Assembly (NCBI RefSeq): GCF_000004195.4
Contig: NC_030677.2
Coordinates: forward strand, 69,464,222 to 69,528,221
Origin: Xenopus tropicalis
Taxonomy: Eukaryota > Chordata > Amphibia > Anura > Pipidae
DNA length: 64,000 bases
Direction of reading: 5' to 3'
A program made the translations under genes and the position numbers. A model generated the notes under the pieces. It made no database searches. It was not told where the DNA came from and saw only the letters and a program-made list of their open reading frames with translations. This document shows positions 36,253 to 48,245 of this stretch, piece by piece (the stretch's first letter is position 1; each line of letters starts with the position of its first letter).

Positions 36253-37429
36253 GATCTGATTTCACTTTCCCAATCCTTCCCATGCCCTGCTACTTTCAGT
36301 CAATCACAATGTGTATTTTTACACTAGCACCCTGTCCACGGTTTTGTGTGATTCAGTTAAAGGTGAGGCTGCCTCTTGAAAGAGGTTCAAGAAATAGATC
36401 CTATAATATATAATAGAGATAGCTTAACTGACAAGTAAAGTCACCAAGTGATCCAAAAGCACAAAATTATTTGCCATTGGAATAAAAAATGAAACCATAC
36501 CTCCCACCTCTCCAGGGCAATTATATGGGTTCCTTTTGTGGATTGAACTGAGCTTTTCACATGATAGGTTGGCTCTGCTTCACTTTTCCGGTTTTCAAGA
36601 AGATTTTTTTACTACTGTTTTTTATGATCATAATCATATATTTTCCTCTGCCCCAAAACATTCTGACCATTTTATCTTGCTGTGATCTTAATCTGACTCT
36701 GATGTGTTATCGTTGTTGATACAATACAAATAAACACATACATCTGAATAGGATTTGATCTGGGCTGTGTTTACATCTAAACCAAATGGATTTCCTAACA
36801 TCTGTTGAGAGAGAACGCTTTTATAGAATGCTAAAAGCTCTGTCTATTTTATTGTGGTTTCATTTGAAGGCAAATTTTAAGATGTACAAATGTAGTCTAG
36901 GATAAACAGTTATATATTTACACATTCTGTAGGCTGTGGGTTGGGAAGCGTTCTGCTCATTCCTCTCAGAGTGCCTGAGTCTGCTGCTTCTAGTCCTTTT
37001 GTATAGCAAAGCTGTGAATTGGCATGAAATGTGTTCAGTTAGAGAAATAAATTCTAACTATAACCGTAGGGTAGAAATGTTGCACACTGTGCTTTGGGTT
37101 TCTGTACCTGCCCAAGGCACCCACAGCCCTTTAGCAGGGAAGATCTGTGCCTTCAAAGATGCAACCAGTAGCCCCCCATCTTCTTTTCTGCTAATTTACT
37201 ACACATGTTTTGTGCTGCTGTCAGTTATTGAGCTTAGGGACTGACTCACAATATACTTTATATATAGAATATAAAGGTCACAATATAACGCTGATTAGTA
37301 AATAATACAGATTACTAGTACATGGCAGCTCTAAAACCAGTGCAACCAACACCCAAATTTAATAATCAGCCCTGTAGTATCAGCTTCTATGACAGGCCAA
37401 TCTTATTTTTTGCTTGATAACTTGTGACA
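36253..37429. other. intergenic, nothing recognised
   Basis: An open frame of about 100 codons at 36936-37244 shows no domain or motif. Confidence 0.5.
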
Positions 37430-37630
37430 ACCCCTAAGCTTACCTTCTAAACAGCTGCCCAGAGCCCACTGAGCATGTGCAGTGTCACTGACACTTTTAA
37501 AAAAATCCAAGATCGGGAGCTCCTGTGGCAACCTTGAAGGCCTGGATCATTACTACTATAGAGATGCTGTACCTTTAAGCTGGTGCAGTAAGTTTATATA
37601 AAATGTGGCATTTATAGCAACATTAATTTT
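37430..37630. repeat. GAGCATGTGCAGTGTCACTG repeat, copy 1
   Basis: ACTGAGCATGTGCAGTGTCA followed by AATCCAAGATCGGGAG matches, inverted, 48050-48160 (AGCATGTCCAGTGTCACTAA ... AGATCCAAGATGG on the other strand). Confidence 0.55.
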
Positions 37631-38312
37631 TAAGGATATCCTTTTGCTAAAATAGTACTGTTCGGACAAAAAACTTGCCTACTAAAACTTGTGTAATGAT
37701 GTAAAAAACTTGAATTTTTGGGTTCCAAAGAGTCATCTACAAATGCAGTTCAGTGTGTAATTTGTAGTCAAAATTGTCAGTGGGGATTGTGTCATTTCTG
37801 GTATGTGTAGTTAAAGCAGCATTAGTTTGTAATTATTTTGGCACTGTTAAGCCTATTGACACAACCTGTTAGGAACCCTGTTATCAACAGACGCACTATT
37901 CAGCGCACTGGCAAGGAGTGTGTTTAGAAGTAATGAATGGCATCGATATATACAACATTTTAGAGTGATCACACTTGCAGTTGCTTAGTAAATGAGCCCT
38001 ATAATCTCTTTTATGATTTAAGTGCGGGAGTTTCTCAATAGTCTAAATAAAGCAAACATTCAGTAGGTAAAAGAGTGCTTCTTTTGCATCGACGATTCCA
38101 GTTTTTGGTAGTTCAGAGAGTACAGAATATTCCAACATTCTAAGTTAATTGTCTGTGTGAAACTTGTATGTATCTGAACTCTGAACTATTTTTAATTGAA
38201 TATTGCAGTTCGGTGGTTGCCATGCTTATTTGAATTATTTTCATTTTTTTCATGGTATGTGGATTCATGTGGGTGAATAAATATTTGGGTAAAATTAAAA
38301 ATTATATAAATG

Positions 38313-38955
38313 TATAGGTATCTCTTATTTGGAGGCCCATTATTTAGAAAGCTCAGAATTGTGAAAGGCCTTCTCCCATACAGTCCAGTTTAAAGGGGAC
38401 CTGTCACCCTAAGAAATAATTCCAGATTGTTTTCTATTGTGTTTGTCAAGAAAAATAAACTTTACTTACACTATATAAATTAGTTTAATCTTATTTTCTT
38501 CAGCCTTGGAATTCACAGTTGCAGCAAGCAGGCAGGCACCATTTTGTGGACACAATACTGTGCCAGTATGGGGGGACCTGATACCCATATCCATGCACTG
38601 GTTACACAATTAGATTGTGAGGGGAAATGTGAGGAGTGCAGCAACATCTAAGAAGTTCAGAATTGAAAGTAAATGCCTAAGGAATAGAGGCGGGGCAGGC
38701 AATATGTGATTGACAGTTGGGATTTTTAATTTTTTTTATAATGGGTTTGGATGTGTTTGGGCTTCATATTTAATTTGAAATGGGCTTTTATTATACAGCT
38801 TTTTATGCCTGGGTGACAGGTCCACTTTAAGCAAATAATTCAGATTTTTTAACACAATTTTATTCTTCTCTATAATGATAACAATACCTTGTATTTGATC
38901 CTAACTGTATGAATCAATATGGTGGCAAAACAATTCTATTGGAAAGCAATTAAGT
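38313..38955. mobile_element. TACAGGTAT-family MITE split by a younger insertion
   Basis: The left part (TATAGGTATCTCTTATTTGG to TACAGTCCAGTTTAA) and the right part (TTTAAGCAAATAATTCAGAT to AAACAATTCTATTGG) join cleanly into the family order. Between them sits the TTAA element 38389-38830. Confidence 0.75.
38389..38830. mobile_element. TTAA MITE nested in another MITE
   Basis: The ends TTAAAGGGGACCTGTCACCC and GGGTGACAGGTCCACTTTAA are 20-bp inverted repeats with one mismatch, and TTAA is duplicated at both borders. A second copy of this family is at 41790-42199. Confidence 0.85.
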
Positions 38956-39008
38956 CAATCAGAGACAGTCTTCTAGAGAGCCCAGGGTGGTTCCCTTGGG
39001 CCTATTAC

Positions 39009-39335
39009 ATGTATCGGACGCCTAATCTGGAAACCCATTATCCAGAAAGTTCTGAATTGCGGAAAGTCCATCTCCCATAGACTCCATTTTAATGAAATAA
39101 TTCACATTTTTAAAATGGTTTCCTTTTTCTCTGTAATAATAAAACAGTACCTTGTACTTGATCCCAACTAAACTATAATTAATCCTTATTGGAGGCAAAA
39201 CAATCCTATTGGGTTTAATTACTGTGTAAATATATTTTTTAGGAGACTTAAGGTAGGAGATCCGAATTATGGAAGACCCCTTATCTGGAAAATCCCAGGT
39301 CCCGAGCATTCTGGATAACGGGTCCCATACCTGTA
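39009..39335. mobile_element. TACAGGTAT-family MITE, near-complete
   Basis: CCCATTATCCAGAAAGTTC, CCATCTCCCATAGACTCC, ACAGTACCTTGTACTTGATC, GGAGACTTAAGGTAGGAG and ATTCTGGATAACGGGTCCCA follow the family in order, ending CATACCTGTA. The left tip is worn. It is the reverse orientation of the 24011 copy. Confidence 0.85.
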
Positions 39336-40338
39336 CCTGGAAAACTCATCAAGCAGACATGTAAATCTGACCTAATGAGCTACAGTATTTGCTGTATGAC
39401 CAACCTTTTCCTTATTGGCGCCAATAGTACAACTCCTGCATTGCTGAACGTTATAAGGTTTTATTCATCAATGCTTGTTAGTGAACCTATACGAGGAAAA
39501 ATCATCATCATCAAAATATACAATATATATATTAAATGTTGAGTGGATTTGCACATAAATCAATTGAATCAGTAACACAGTGTATATAAATAGGATCCAA
39601 ACCCAGTTAAATGGAAAATTCTAATGTGGTATCCCTAATTAGCCACTTGGTGAATACAGAGAGCTGTCAGGTGCGCTGCTGGCCATGCTTCTTCCTGGCG
39701 GCACCTCCTTCAAAGCGTCAACACCCACAGATGCCAAGTGGTTTTCGCCAAATTCTAAATAAAAGGATGCTCAGTACCTGGGTTCAATGTTTGATTATAG
39801 GTCTTTTTTTGGAAAGCTCCTGGGTGTGCCTAAATTGTTATTTTTGCTTTATCTACCGGTTTAGACTCTCTGCTCAGCTCCTGACTGCGCTGATTGCCGC
39901 CTGCCAGAAACTTTTGCCTGAATTCAGCCTGACACTTGTTTAACCCCTTGGTATTGTACATTCTGAACCCAGCTTTCAACTTGGTCCTGACCTCAATCCC
40001 GGTAAGGGCTGTTAAGCCTTGAGAAAAAACACAGCGAAAACCGTGTATATACTTGAGAATATTCTCAATGACCATGAAAAGCTGGTGAGGTTCCATAGAA
40101 GTCAATGAGAGTTGTCTCTAACAACTCAATTTATTTATATACTTTCCCCATTAAGCCATTCAAGTTTTTTAACCTTAAAATGAATGAAACAATGAATGGA
40201 ATGGAACAGCGTACAACTTCTTTTCAAAGACAAAACATGTGCAAGAATATTCTGTCACCTTAGAATTCAAAAAGAAAAGTCATATGAGTTTTGTCGCAGT
40301 TATTATTTTCACATCTATTTTCTTCACAAAGTTACATT
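39336..40338. other. intergenic, possible repeat scraps only
   Basis: No gene. Open frames on both strands at 39611-40105 have no recognisable product. 40055-40115 contains the palindrome GAGAATATTCTC and a CCATAGAAGTCAATGAGA stretch of a kind common in frog MITEs. Confidence 0.45.
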
Positions 40339-40641
40339 TTGATAAATCTGCCCCAAAAGGTGATTTTTTTCATAATTTTTTTGCTAAAAATATTTTTTTT
40401 TTACTTAAAAAGTTTTTTTTGCCAAGTATTATGCAACAAAACCGGCAACAAATCTAAAAGCTGTCGAGGTCATGATGTAGAAGTCAATGGCAGCCGTCCT
40501 TTTTCAACTTACTATTACTTCTTTGCTTCGTGGTTTTACATTTTTTTTTTACTCTTTCATTTGTGCGGCGAAATGAAAAAAATTACGTTTTCAGAGAAAA
40601 CCTCTAAAACCATCAAAATCTGATGTTGATAAATCTGCCCC
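40339..40641. mobile_element. dispersed element with terminal direct repeats, copy 1
   Basis: TTGATAAATCTGCCCC occurs perfectly at 40339-40354 and again at 40626-40641 in the same direction. The inside (GAGGTCATGATGTAGAAGTC, TTTGCTTCGTGGTTTTACA) matches 61313-61633 inverted. It is A/T-run rich and non-coding. Confidence 0.65.
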
Positions 40642-41789
40642 TTAATGAGTGTTGTAACACCAATTAGTAGAGATTTTTAGACCATAAACATTTAAATGCA
40701 CTATCCAAGGTCAAGATAGTGAGTATGAGAAATCTCACTCTAAATGCAAAATTGATTTTAAGATTTATCCATTTTCTCAAAAATCTCCTACCTCCTAGAC
40801 ATCTTGTGCTGAGAACCATTCTATCCAATACAGCACACCATTCTTACTTTTATGGATCAAGTGGCAAAAATTGATGTGAGAATATTCTACTGAAAATATG
40901 AGGAGTGCTTGCCTCACAAATTCCCCCACTAGATGAACTGAGAAAATGTGAACAGTATTATTTCATGAACTGGGATAAATAAAAATAATAGTTTTTGTGC
41001 AGATGATAGCCCTCTAAACATATTCAACTATGTCGCTAAGAATGTTAATCATTGAAATTGTTTTGTAATACTTCCAACACATTTTGTACATAAAAATAAA
41101 ATAATTTAATATATATAAAATGTAACTATTGTTACAATACATTTTTTTAAATTGCGACAGTTTTCATTACATCATTATTTCTGTCATTTAACATAAACAC
41201 TTCATTCCTTTGGTTTTCTAGCTAAACCGTAAGAGAAATTATCTAGAGACCAAACATGTATTGAAGAGTTCAATATACAGTACATTTATCATTACAATTC
41301 CTAATAATTGAACAAATTCAATTTTAATTTCTAATTTGTTGTATTTGGAAAATCCCTAAGCTGAGTGAGCAATCATCATGGTACAATAATTCTACACCAT
41401 ATTTGACTTGTGCTTATAAATCACACTTACACACTGGCAAATATACAAGCTTCACAGTGTTCTTAGTAAATATAATGGAAGGCACGTGTTTGAAGGGTTC
41501 CCTCTACATGTCCATCTCTAGAGGGTAGGACATTTTCTATTAAAACATCACTAATATGTGGAACAGAGATGTACGAACTATGCACCTGGTTCTGATAGAA
41601 AGGATGTTGGCATTCCCATTTAGTTACACTTCCCTATGCAAGAACAAAGTGAATGTACAGTAACTTTCTCAAAATGAGTAAGAATTACAGATTAACATTG
41701 GCACAAATATACATTTGGTTTTATAACAACAGTATCTGTATTGGAAAGTGCATTAGGCTAGGCTTTTATATCACTGCACCCTTATTACC
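40642..41789. other. intergenic, downstream of arsj
   Basis: AT-rich with no gene seen. Any long arsj 3' UTR would extend into the DNA to its right. Confidence 0.45.
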
Positions 41790-42199
41790 ATAAAGGGGAC
41801 CTGTCACCCAAAGAATTAATTCCAAATCCATGTTAGTCCTTGTCATGTTAGTCAAGCAAAACAGACTTTACTAACACTATATCAATTAGTTAAAAGTTTC
41901 CAGCAAATTTCCAGAATTACAGCAACTAGACAGGAGTCATTTTGTTATTAAGACAAGCTTTGTATCATACCAACATCTTGTTTATGTGCCAAAGTGGGGG
42001 ACCTGATTCCTATGCCCATGCACTGAATACACAATTATAGACAGTGAGGAGGGGGGATAAGAGGAGTGCAGTGACACCTAGGAAGTGTGGATTGTGAAAG
42101 CAATATATCATTGACAGCTGAGTTTTCTAAAAGACTTTATAACAGGTATGGCTTTATTATTATACATCTTTTTATATATGGGTGATAGGCCCCCTTTAA
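41790..42199. mobile_element. TTAA MITE (ACCTGTCACCC ends), second copy
   Basis: It opens ATAAAGGGGACCTGTCACCC and ends GGGTGATAGGCCCCCTTTAA. Internal GGGGGACCTGATTCCTATGC is shared with 38389-38830. The borders are ATAA/TTAA. Confidence 0.8.
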
Positions 42200-42707
42200 A
42201 TGACTTAGCTACTAAAGTGTGCAAAATTAGGAAACATGTTTTATGAGAACTCTGACAGGGCCCTAGAAAGGCAACAAGCAATAGAAAAAAAATGTTTGTA
42301 GATAATGCCTTACACACTGAACTATTGCAAATATATATAGCTCGGAAAATAAATATAATATGCTTTAATGTGCCAATATGTATTTTATGCTTTATCAATT
42401 TGTAAATACTAAGACTTACCCACTAACTAAATCCCTGAGTACAGTGTAGGGCCACTACATCAATTCTATTAGCTTGATGATTTGTAAAGGTAGATACTCT
42501 GCAGTATGATGCTTGGTAATTTTTTTTTAATATATATATATATATAAATATAAGGTCTTCCCAAACAAGAGTAAATTTAAGAACCAAAAAAAAAAGAGAA
42601 AATGGAATACAAAAAATATACAGTAACTTAGCAGAAGTGAAAAACAATTTTTTTACAGGCAAAAACATTTGTATGTAGCACCATTTATTACTTTAGCCCC
42701 AATGTAT
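42200..42707 (-). other. arsj: arsj 3' UTR / downstream zone
   Basis: This lies directly after the arsj stop codon on the gene strand. The first AATAAA on that strand is at 42689-42684, only about 20 bases past the stop, so either the 3' UTR is very short or a later signal is used. The end of the transcript cannot be fixed from sequence. Confidence 0.5.
42524..42555. repeat. (TA)n microsatellite
   Basis: About ten TA units following a T-run, lying in the presumed 3' region of arsj. Confidence 0.85.
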
Positions 42708-44091
42708 CTATGAATTCACTGAAACAGGTTGGCAACCAGAATACTGTTGTTTTCTATGATTTTGCTTTTTCTTGGTCTTCTTAGATTTTTTTGCATTAGG
42801 ATTCTTTCGTTTAGAGTGGTCTTTGTACCATGGGCCCCATACCCCTCCATTAAGTTTAGGGTTACTCCTTGGATCTCTAGGAGGGTACCGCACTGGAACT
42901 GCAGTTTTATTAAACTGTGCAAGTCTTCTTAACAGCTGCTTTACAATATCGGGGTACCTGTCAGACAGATCTATTCTTTCATATGGGTCAGCTGTTATGT
43001 TAAAAAGCCATACAGATTTTCCACTTGCTAATGTCACTCTTTCATTGTGCCAGCGGTTGGGTCCTACATTGCTAAAGCTCTGAGGAGGAATCCAATCTCC
43101 ATAACCTGGATTTCCTGTTAGCAGTTTCCAATGGTTTACTCGTATTGCTGATTGAATTGCAGTATTCCAAATACCATAACCAGCAGCCCAAGAACCATTT
43201 CTGGCCTTAGTATACATGGGGTCGATATTGTGCAGAATTTCTTGCCTTGGGGAACGTTTTCCTTCACTTATGGTCTCCCAAATGTCATAGCCATCTAATT
43301 GTATTTCCTCATCAATTTCCCCTCCTGCCAAAGTGACTAATGTTGGAAACCAGTCTGTTATATGAACAAGCTCTTTACAAATATAACCTTTCATTTTCAA
43401 AATTGGGCTATGTACAAATCCAACAGCTCGTATTCCCCCCTCCCAGTATGTCCCCTTACTCCCACGTAGTGGCCAGTTGTTGCCTCCAGCCATTGGCTGG
43501 CCACCATTGTCTGATGAATAAATTATAATACTGTTGTCATAGAAACCATATTTTTTCAAAGCAGTTGTTACATTATTAACAGCATCATCTAAACATGACA
43601 GCATGGCAGCATACCTTCTCCTGTTTTCATTTAGTATTGAGTTATAATTGTCCAGGTAATTTCCAGGGGCTTGTAAAGGAGAGTGAACCGCTTGATAAGC
43701 AATATAAAGGAATAATGGTTTGTTGGGATTGTGGCTGGATAAAATTTGCAGTACTCTTTGTGTATACATTTCTGTTGAATAAATACCATTGTCTTGGTCC
43801 CAAGCCGCATTATTATTCTCATAGAGGTCATATCCACATATACCAGGGCTGTCACACTTATAATGATTGTAGTAGTCTCCACTACCCAAAAGTGAGCCAA
43901 AGAAAGAATCAAATCCCCTCTGAGTTGGCATACATTCTTTCTTATAAAATCCTAAATGCCATTTTCCAACCATATGTGTTTGATAGCCAGCCTTCTTAAG
44001 TTTCTGAGGCAGTGTCATATTGTCCAGTGGCAAACAGTTAGGCTGTGATGGTCTTATTATAGAATGCTGAAGGCCTGTGTGGATCTGATAC
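42708..44091 (-). CDS. arsj: arsj terminal exon (arylsulfatase J)
   Basis: Read on the minus strand, one exon of 460 codons runs from a splice acceptor (CTCTTCCAG before 44091) to TAG at 42710-42708. It starts in mid-protein at [10 protein letters not shown], the residues that follow the sulfatase active-site Cys segment, which is in exon 1. Sulfatases hydrolyse sulfate esters using a formylglycine made from that Cys; ARSI/ARSJ are secretory-pathway members whose natural substrates are poorly known. Visible catalytic and metal-site motifs are GKWHLGF (about residues 42-48 of the exon), [17 protein letters not shown] and [10 protein letters not shown]. Five N-glycosylation sequons are visible (NMT, NVT, NGS, NIT, NKT). 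The very basic tail (KKSKKTKKK) and the neighbour camk2d favour ARSJ over ARSI. The frame is intact, and with an exon 1 of about 140 codons the total would match the roughly 600-residue family length. ATG-like starts inside this frame are not real starts. Confidence 0.95.
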
Positions 44092-44130
44092 CTGGAAGAG
44101 ACAAATATATAAAAAATGGTAAAACAAATT
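44092..44130 (-). other. arsj: arsj intron 1 splice acceptor
   Basis: On the gene strand the intron ends in a T-rich tract and CTCTTCCAG, then exon base G (44091) and TATCAG. The position matches the Gly-Lys/Tyr boundary I recall for ARSI/ARSJ. Confidence 0.85.
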
Positions 44131-46400
44131 AAAACAAATTTAAATCACTATTTGTTTATAAAAAATAACTTGGCAAACAGTTATATGGATTGATGTAACC
44201 CAATTTTGTACCCTTTTTAACCCCTGATAAAGACACTTTTTGGGCTAAATCGTATTTGATAAATAAATGTTGCTTTTTTTTGTACTTTTTGGAGTGTGCA
44301 GTTCACTATTGATTAAATTGCTCCTACATGTTCCATGCTCTAATTCAAACCAGTGCCTGGTTGCTAAGGTAAACAAGAAGTTTGCAACCAGCTGCTGAAA
44401 TTCCAAACAGAAGCGCTATTAAACACCCAAATGAATCAGTTATTTTGAGCCCCAAAAACTATGACACCTTTAAGCAGGTCTCAACTAAGCAAATCTGAGC
44501 AATGCTCAATACAATAAACTAAAGAACATTGTTGCCTTGTGAAATGTGAATTTCTATTCTTATTTTTGCTAATTTGAATTCAATTAATGGTGTTTATTAC
44601 ATAATGCCGATTACATTTCTAAATGTATTGTTTAGGCATATTTCCTAAACGATCAGCAACTTGTAAAAACAAGAACTGTTTGTATTTTCCTGCAAAACAA
44701 GTCAGTAATCAGTATAATTATTCCCTCATGTTTGGATATTTGTGGTACTGTATAAATTTGCCATTAACTTAATGAAAACTAGCAAGATAATTTCAGGCAG
44801 TGTTCACTATAGTAAATGTAAGTGGTATTTATCACACTATAGCTAGAGAGAATGATGAAGAGTGCAAGATGTTTTTTAAGCATAGTATGACAATTGCTTC
44901 ATATTTTTTGTGCATATCTGTGTACACAAAAATGTTGTATGCAGCTCACCTTTCCTGTGTCTAAAAGATAAATATACATTGCTGAAATTATTAGAGCAGT
45001 CGTTAGTCTTAGCAGAAAAATGATGGGCTAATTAGACTATATTGTTTTTTACAAACCAACCAGGCCATTAGCTTAACTATTCCCAGTATACACTATACTG
45101 TATAGCAGATTCACTGAAATATGGAATTCACTGCAGGTTGTATTCCCTTTATACAAGCCCTTGTGTACAGCAATTTTCTTTCCCCACAGATATCCTAATG
45201 GAAGTTGTAGCTGACATGATAGTGATGATGTTTATTGTTTCTGGTTATCTTCCAGTTTTAAGGAATAGCCCGGTACTAAAACTGTACTAAATTAATTGGT
45301 TGTGGATTATATAATGCAGGTGTGTTAGAAAAGGCTCCTAGATAGGGTTTAAAGTGCAATTTGAGGTCAAATTAGGGGTGGTGAAAGCAAAAATAAAACT
45401 GTCTGATGATTGTTTTAGTCTTTACTGGATGTCATCTTGTGTGTAACTCTCTGTTCAGTGTTTTCACCTTACTGAATCAAGCTGGCACTCTTGGAAGGAA
45501 CCATATCACTCTACCTGCAAAATACTGTGAAAGGAAACAGTAATAACATGCTAATGGTTAATGTTCTGGTGGAAACTACTACAGCACGCCATCAGGTTTG
45601 GAGCCATGTGTTGATTTATGGCTGGTATTTCAAATATTGAATCAAGTCAGTCACTCAAGATGAACAGGAAGGTCAGAATCGCTAGTTTTCTGGTTGGGAC
45701 CTCAAATAGTATTTCAATTTGGCCCTATGTCATGCAGCTAATTCAGTTAAGGATGCTAGAAGAAAAATAAATGTGCATAATTTGGCCTCACTAAGCAGGT
45801 ATAGGGTGATCATGCAGGCCTTCCTTTCTCTGTTATCTTTCTTTTATATGTATAAAATTTGTACCAAATGTCATTTTTACCAGCTGGGTTAGTAAAGTAC
45901 TAAGTGGTTACCCTAACAGTGATAGGTTGTACCATCAAGTTGTCTTAGAATTTGTTGTTCATCTTGTTGATGTCCATCACTTGTACTAGGTCAGCATCTG
46001 CTCTCTGTGTTTCCTGAGTTGTAGGCTATTGGTAACCCAGTGACTGGCTCAAGTGACACTAACCATAGGTTTTACTACACGTTAAATCTTCTTGGGTATT
46101 TCTGTAGACAGTAAGAAGTATGTTCTATGTTTGGCCCAAGCCTAAAATAAGTATTAGTTATGTGCAACAGAGCAGTAAATGTGACAGAAAACAACAACAC
46201 AATGCAAGTTTGTGTACAAAATAAAATGGGGTTATAAAAAGGGGCTAAGCAATATAATTTTGGAGGGCACACCACAATTAGGAGAACAAAGCTACTATCT
46301 TTGAAATATATAGTAAATTTAAACAAAACAATTTTCTCAATTGCAATGCATAATATACATACCACTAAATGGCCTAAATGCAGTGAAGCAGAAAAAGCAC

Positions 46401-46445
46401 ACATGTATGGATTGAGAAAAAGGGGTTTCCTTAATCCATACATGT
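46401..46445. repeat. 13-bp-arm hairpin
   Basis: ACATGTATGGATT (46401-46413) and AATCCATACATGT (46433-46445) are perfect inverted copies. Another small hairpin (TTTTTAGAGGCATAT / ATACCTCTAAAAAT) follows at about 46475-46508. Confidence 0.8.
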
Positions 46446-46810
46446 CTGCTGTTATCTATTGATTTCTATAGGATTTTTAGAGGCATATGATTAATATACC
46501 TCTAAAAATCACATTAATATTCAATTATTTTCAGTAGTATGGAATCCAATCTTTTTCTAAAGGAAGAGCAAATGTTTTATTCATTTGAACAGTACAGTTT
46601 ATTTTTTAAAGGCTGAGAAGGTAATTGTGCTAAATGAGGTATTTTCCTTAGTCTGTTTAAAAGAAGAAAATGTCTGTGTAAATAAGTATTAGCACAGTGG
46701 TAACATGGAAGACTTAATAGAAACACCAGTCTACAGAAAAATTACATTGATGAAGACTATTTAGAGAAATGACTGTGAAGAAAACACACTGTGCCAGACG
46801 GCACATGCCT

Positions 46811-46935
46811 GCAGCTCCTTTGTGAGAACTTTAGCTAATCCTTTGGCACCATATTAAGGGTGGGTCTGAGCAGGTTTTTTTAATCTCCTCAGACCCATGA
46901 TATAGTGCCAAAGGGTATGAACAAAGCTGAGGTAA
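46811..46935. mobile_element. probable old foldback MITE
   Basis: CTTTGGCACCATATTAAGGG with GGGTCTGAG pairs with CTCAGACCCATGATATAGTG followed by CCAAAG. The arms extend loosely outward. No target duplication was resolved. Confidence 0.5.
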
Positions 46936-48039
46936 TGGACATATTTTAAAAGAAAGAGCCTTATCACTTGAGACTAGAGTGATGGATAAGATATTGACTG
47001 ACCAGAGTTAAATCAAGACAAATAAATGGGACTAAATTTTGATTATTCTAGAGCACATAGAAAGACATAGGATAAAGTTGCAAAATGTCACACTTATACA
47101 TACATATGAAAGGATCATAATACCCCACTCTATACAGCACGGCAAACCAATATTTTATGCTGCTATGTTAATAACCTCTGGTCCATTCTTGTTCTGGCAT
47201 TAGTGCACACCCTAGTTTAATAATAGGGGTATATTCCAACCCCTGGGGGCACAAGTGCAAGAGCACACCCCAGTGTTGTAGTTCTCTGTATGATGAGCAG
47301 CTCTAGAAGGTGCAAAGTCCTGTCTACCTTGGGCATCAGAAAGACAGAAAGACACGCAAGTTAGAGGCTGGTAGTGGGTGGGAGGGAGGGTGCCTTGTTG
47401 CCACCCCTAGCCCACTACTTTTGAATCTAGCCCAGCCTAAAGCAGCAGTCAAAGAGCAATTTTACAGTTCTTGGATTTGCCAGAATCACAGCCTTTTAAG
47501 GACCATTAAACCCTGAAAACAATTTTTCATGTTCTGAAGCCCAGTGCAATAAAAATTCTAGATTTTTAAATCTCCTCACTGACCTTGACATTATGTCCAT
47601 ACCAGTTAATTATTATTATATCTCCATTGCACACCACCGCTTTAAATGTTCACGTGTCAAGCTCCTTTAATTTTCATCACTCATGGGATATTAAAAATTC
47701 CACAACTCTTGGAACTGTGATGATGGTAATAAGGTTTTTAATTAATTGTTTTGTTTCAGCCTCAGTAACTATGTAGTTCCATACAGCTGGATGAATATTT
47801 ACTCGACAGACTTGATTTATATTTGAAGCAACAAAAATGTGTTCTCAGTAGGATGTTTTAAATAAGTTGATCCTGACACCTATCGACAAACAAGCTTTTA
47901 TAATATTTCAAAATTGTATATTTTTTTAATTTTAAATGACCACATTACTTCTTTATTTTTACTTTTGTAGTAGTGTAATGAAAACAATAAATTAAAGTCC
48001 TAGGGACTTACTGTTCCAGCAGAGAGGTTCAGAAGTCCA

Positions 48040-48245
48040 ATGGCAGTAATGATCCATGACTTCAAAGTTTTTCACAGTAGCTCACCATCTTGGATCTTGT
48101 TCTGCCATTTTTTGACTGTTAGTGACACTGGACATGCTCATTCTACTCTGAGCGGCTCTTTAGAAGTCAAGGAGTCGTCAGAACTTATTAAGCGGAAAAT
48201 AAGGTTTGTCATGTCATCTGAGCCAATGCCACAGGGTTGATTTTC
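48040..48245. repeat. GAGCATGTGCAGTGTCACTG repeat, copy 2 (inverted)
   Basis: TGTTAGTGACACTGGACATG and CATCTTGGATCTTGTTCTG are the inverse of the stretch at 37470-37520. The borders are unclear. Confidence 0.55.

Noticed and set aside
36936..37244. 102-codon plus-strand frame
   Set aside because: It begins with a hydrophobic stretch by chance; no known motif, no splice context and no repeat link.
42729..43999. Several plus-strand and shifted minus-strand frames across the arsj exon
   Set aside because: They are shadows of the long conserved arsj frame.
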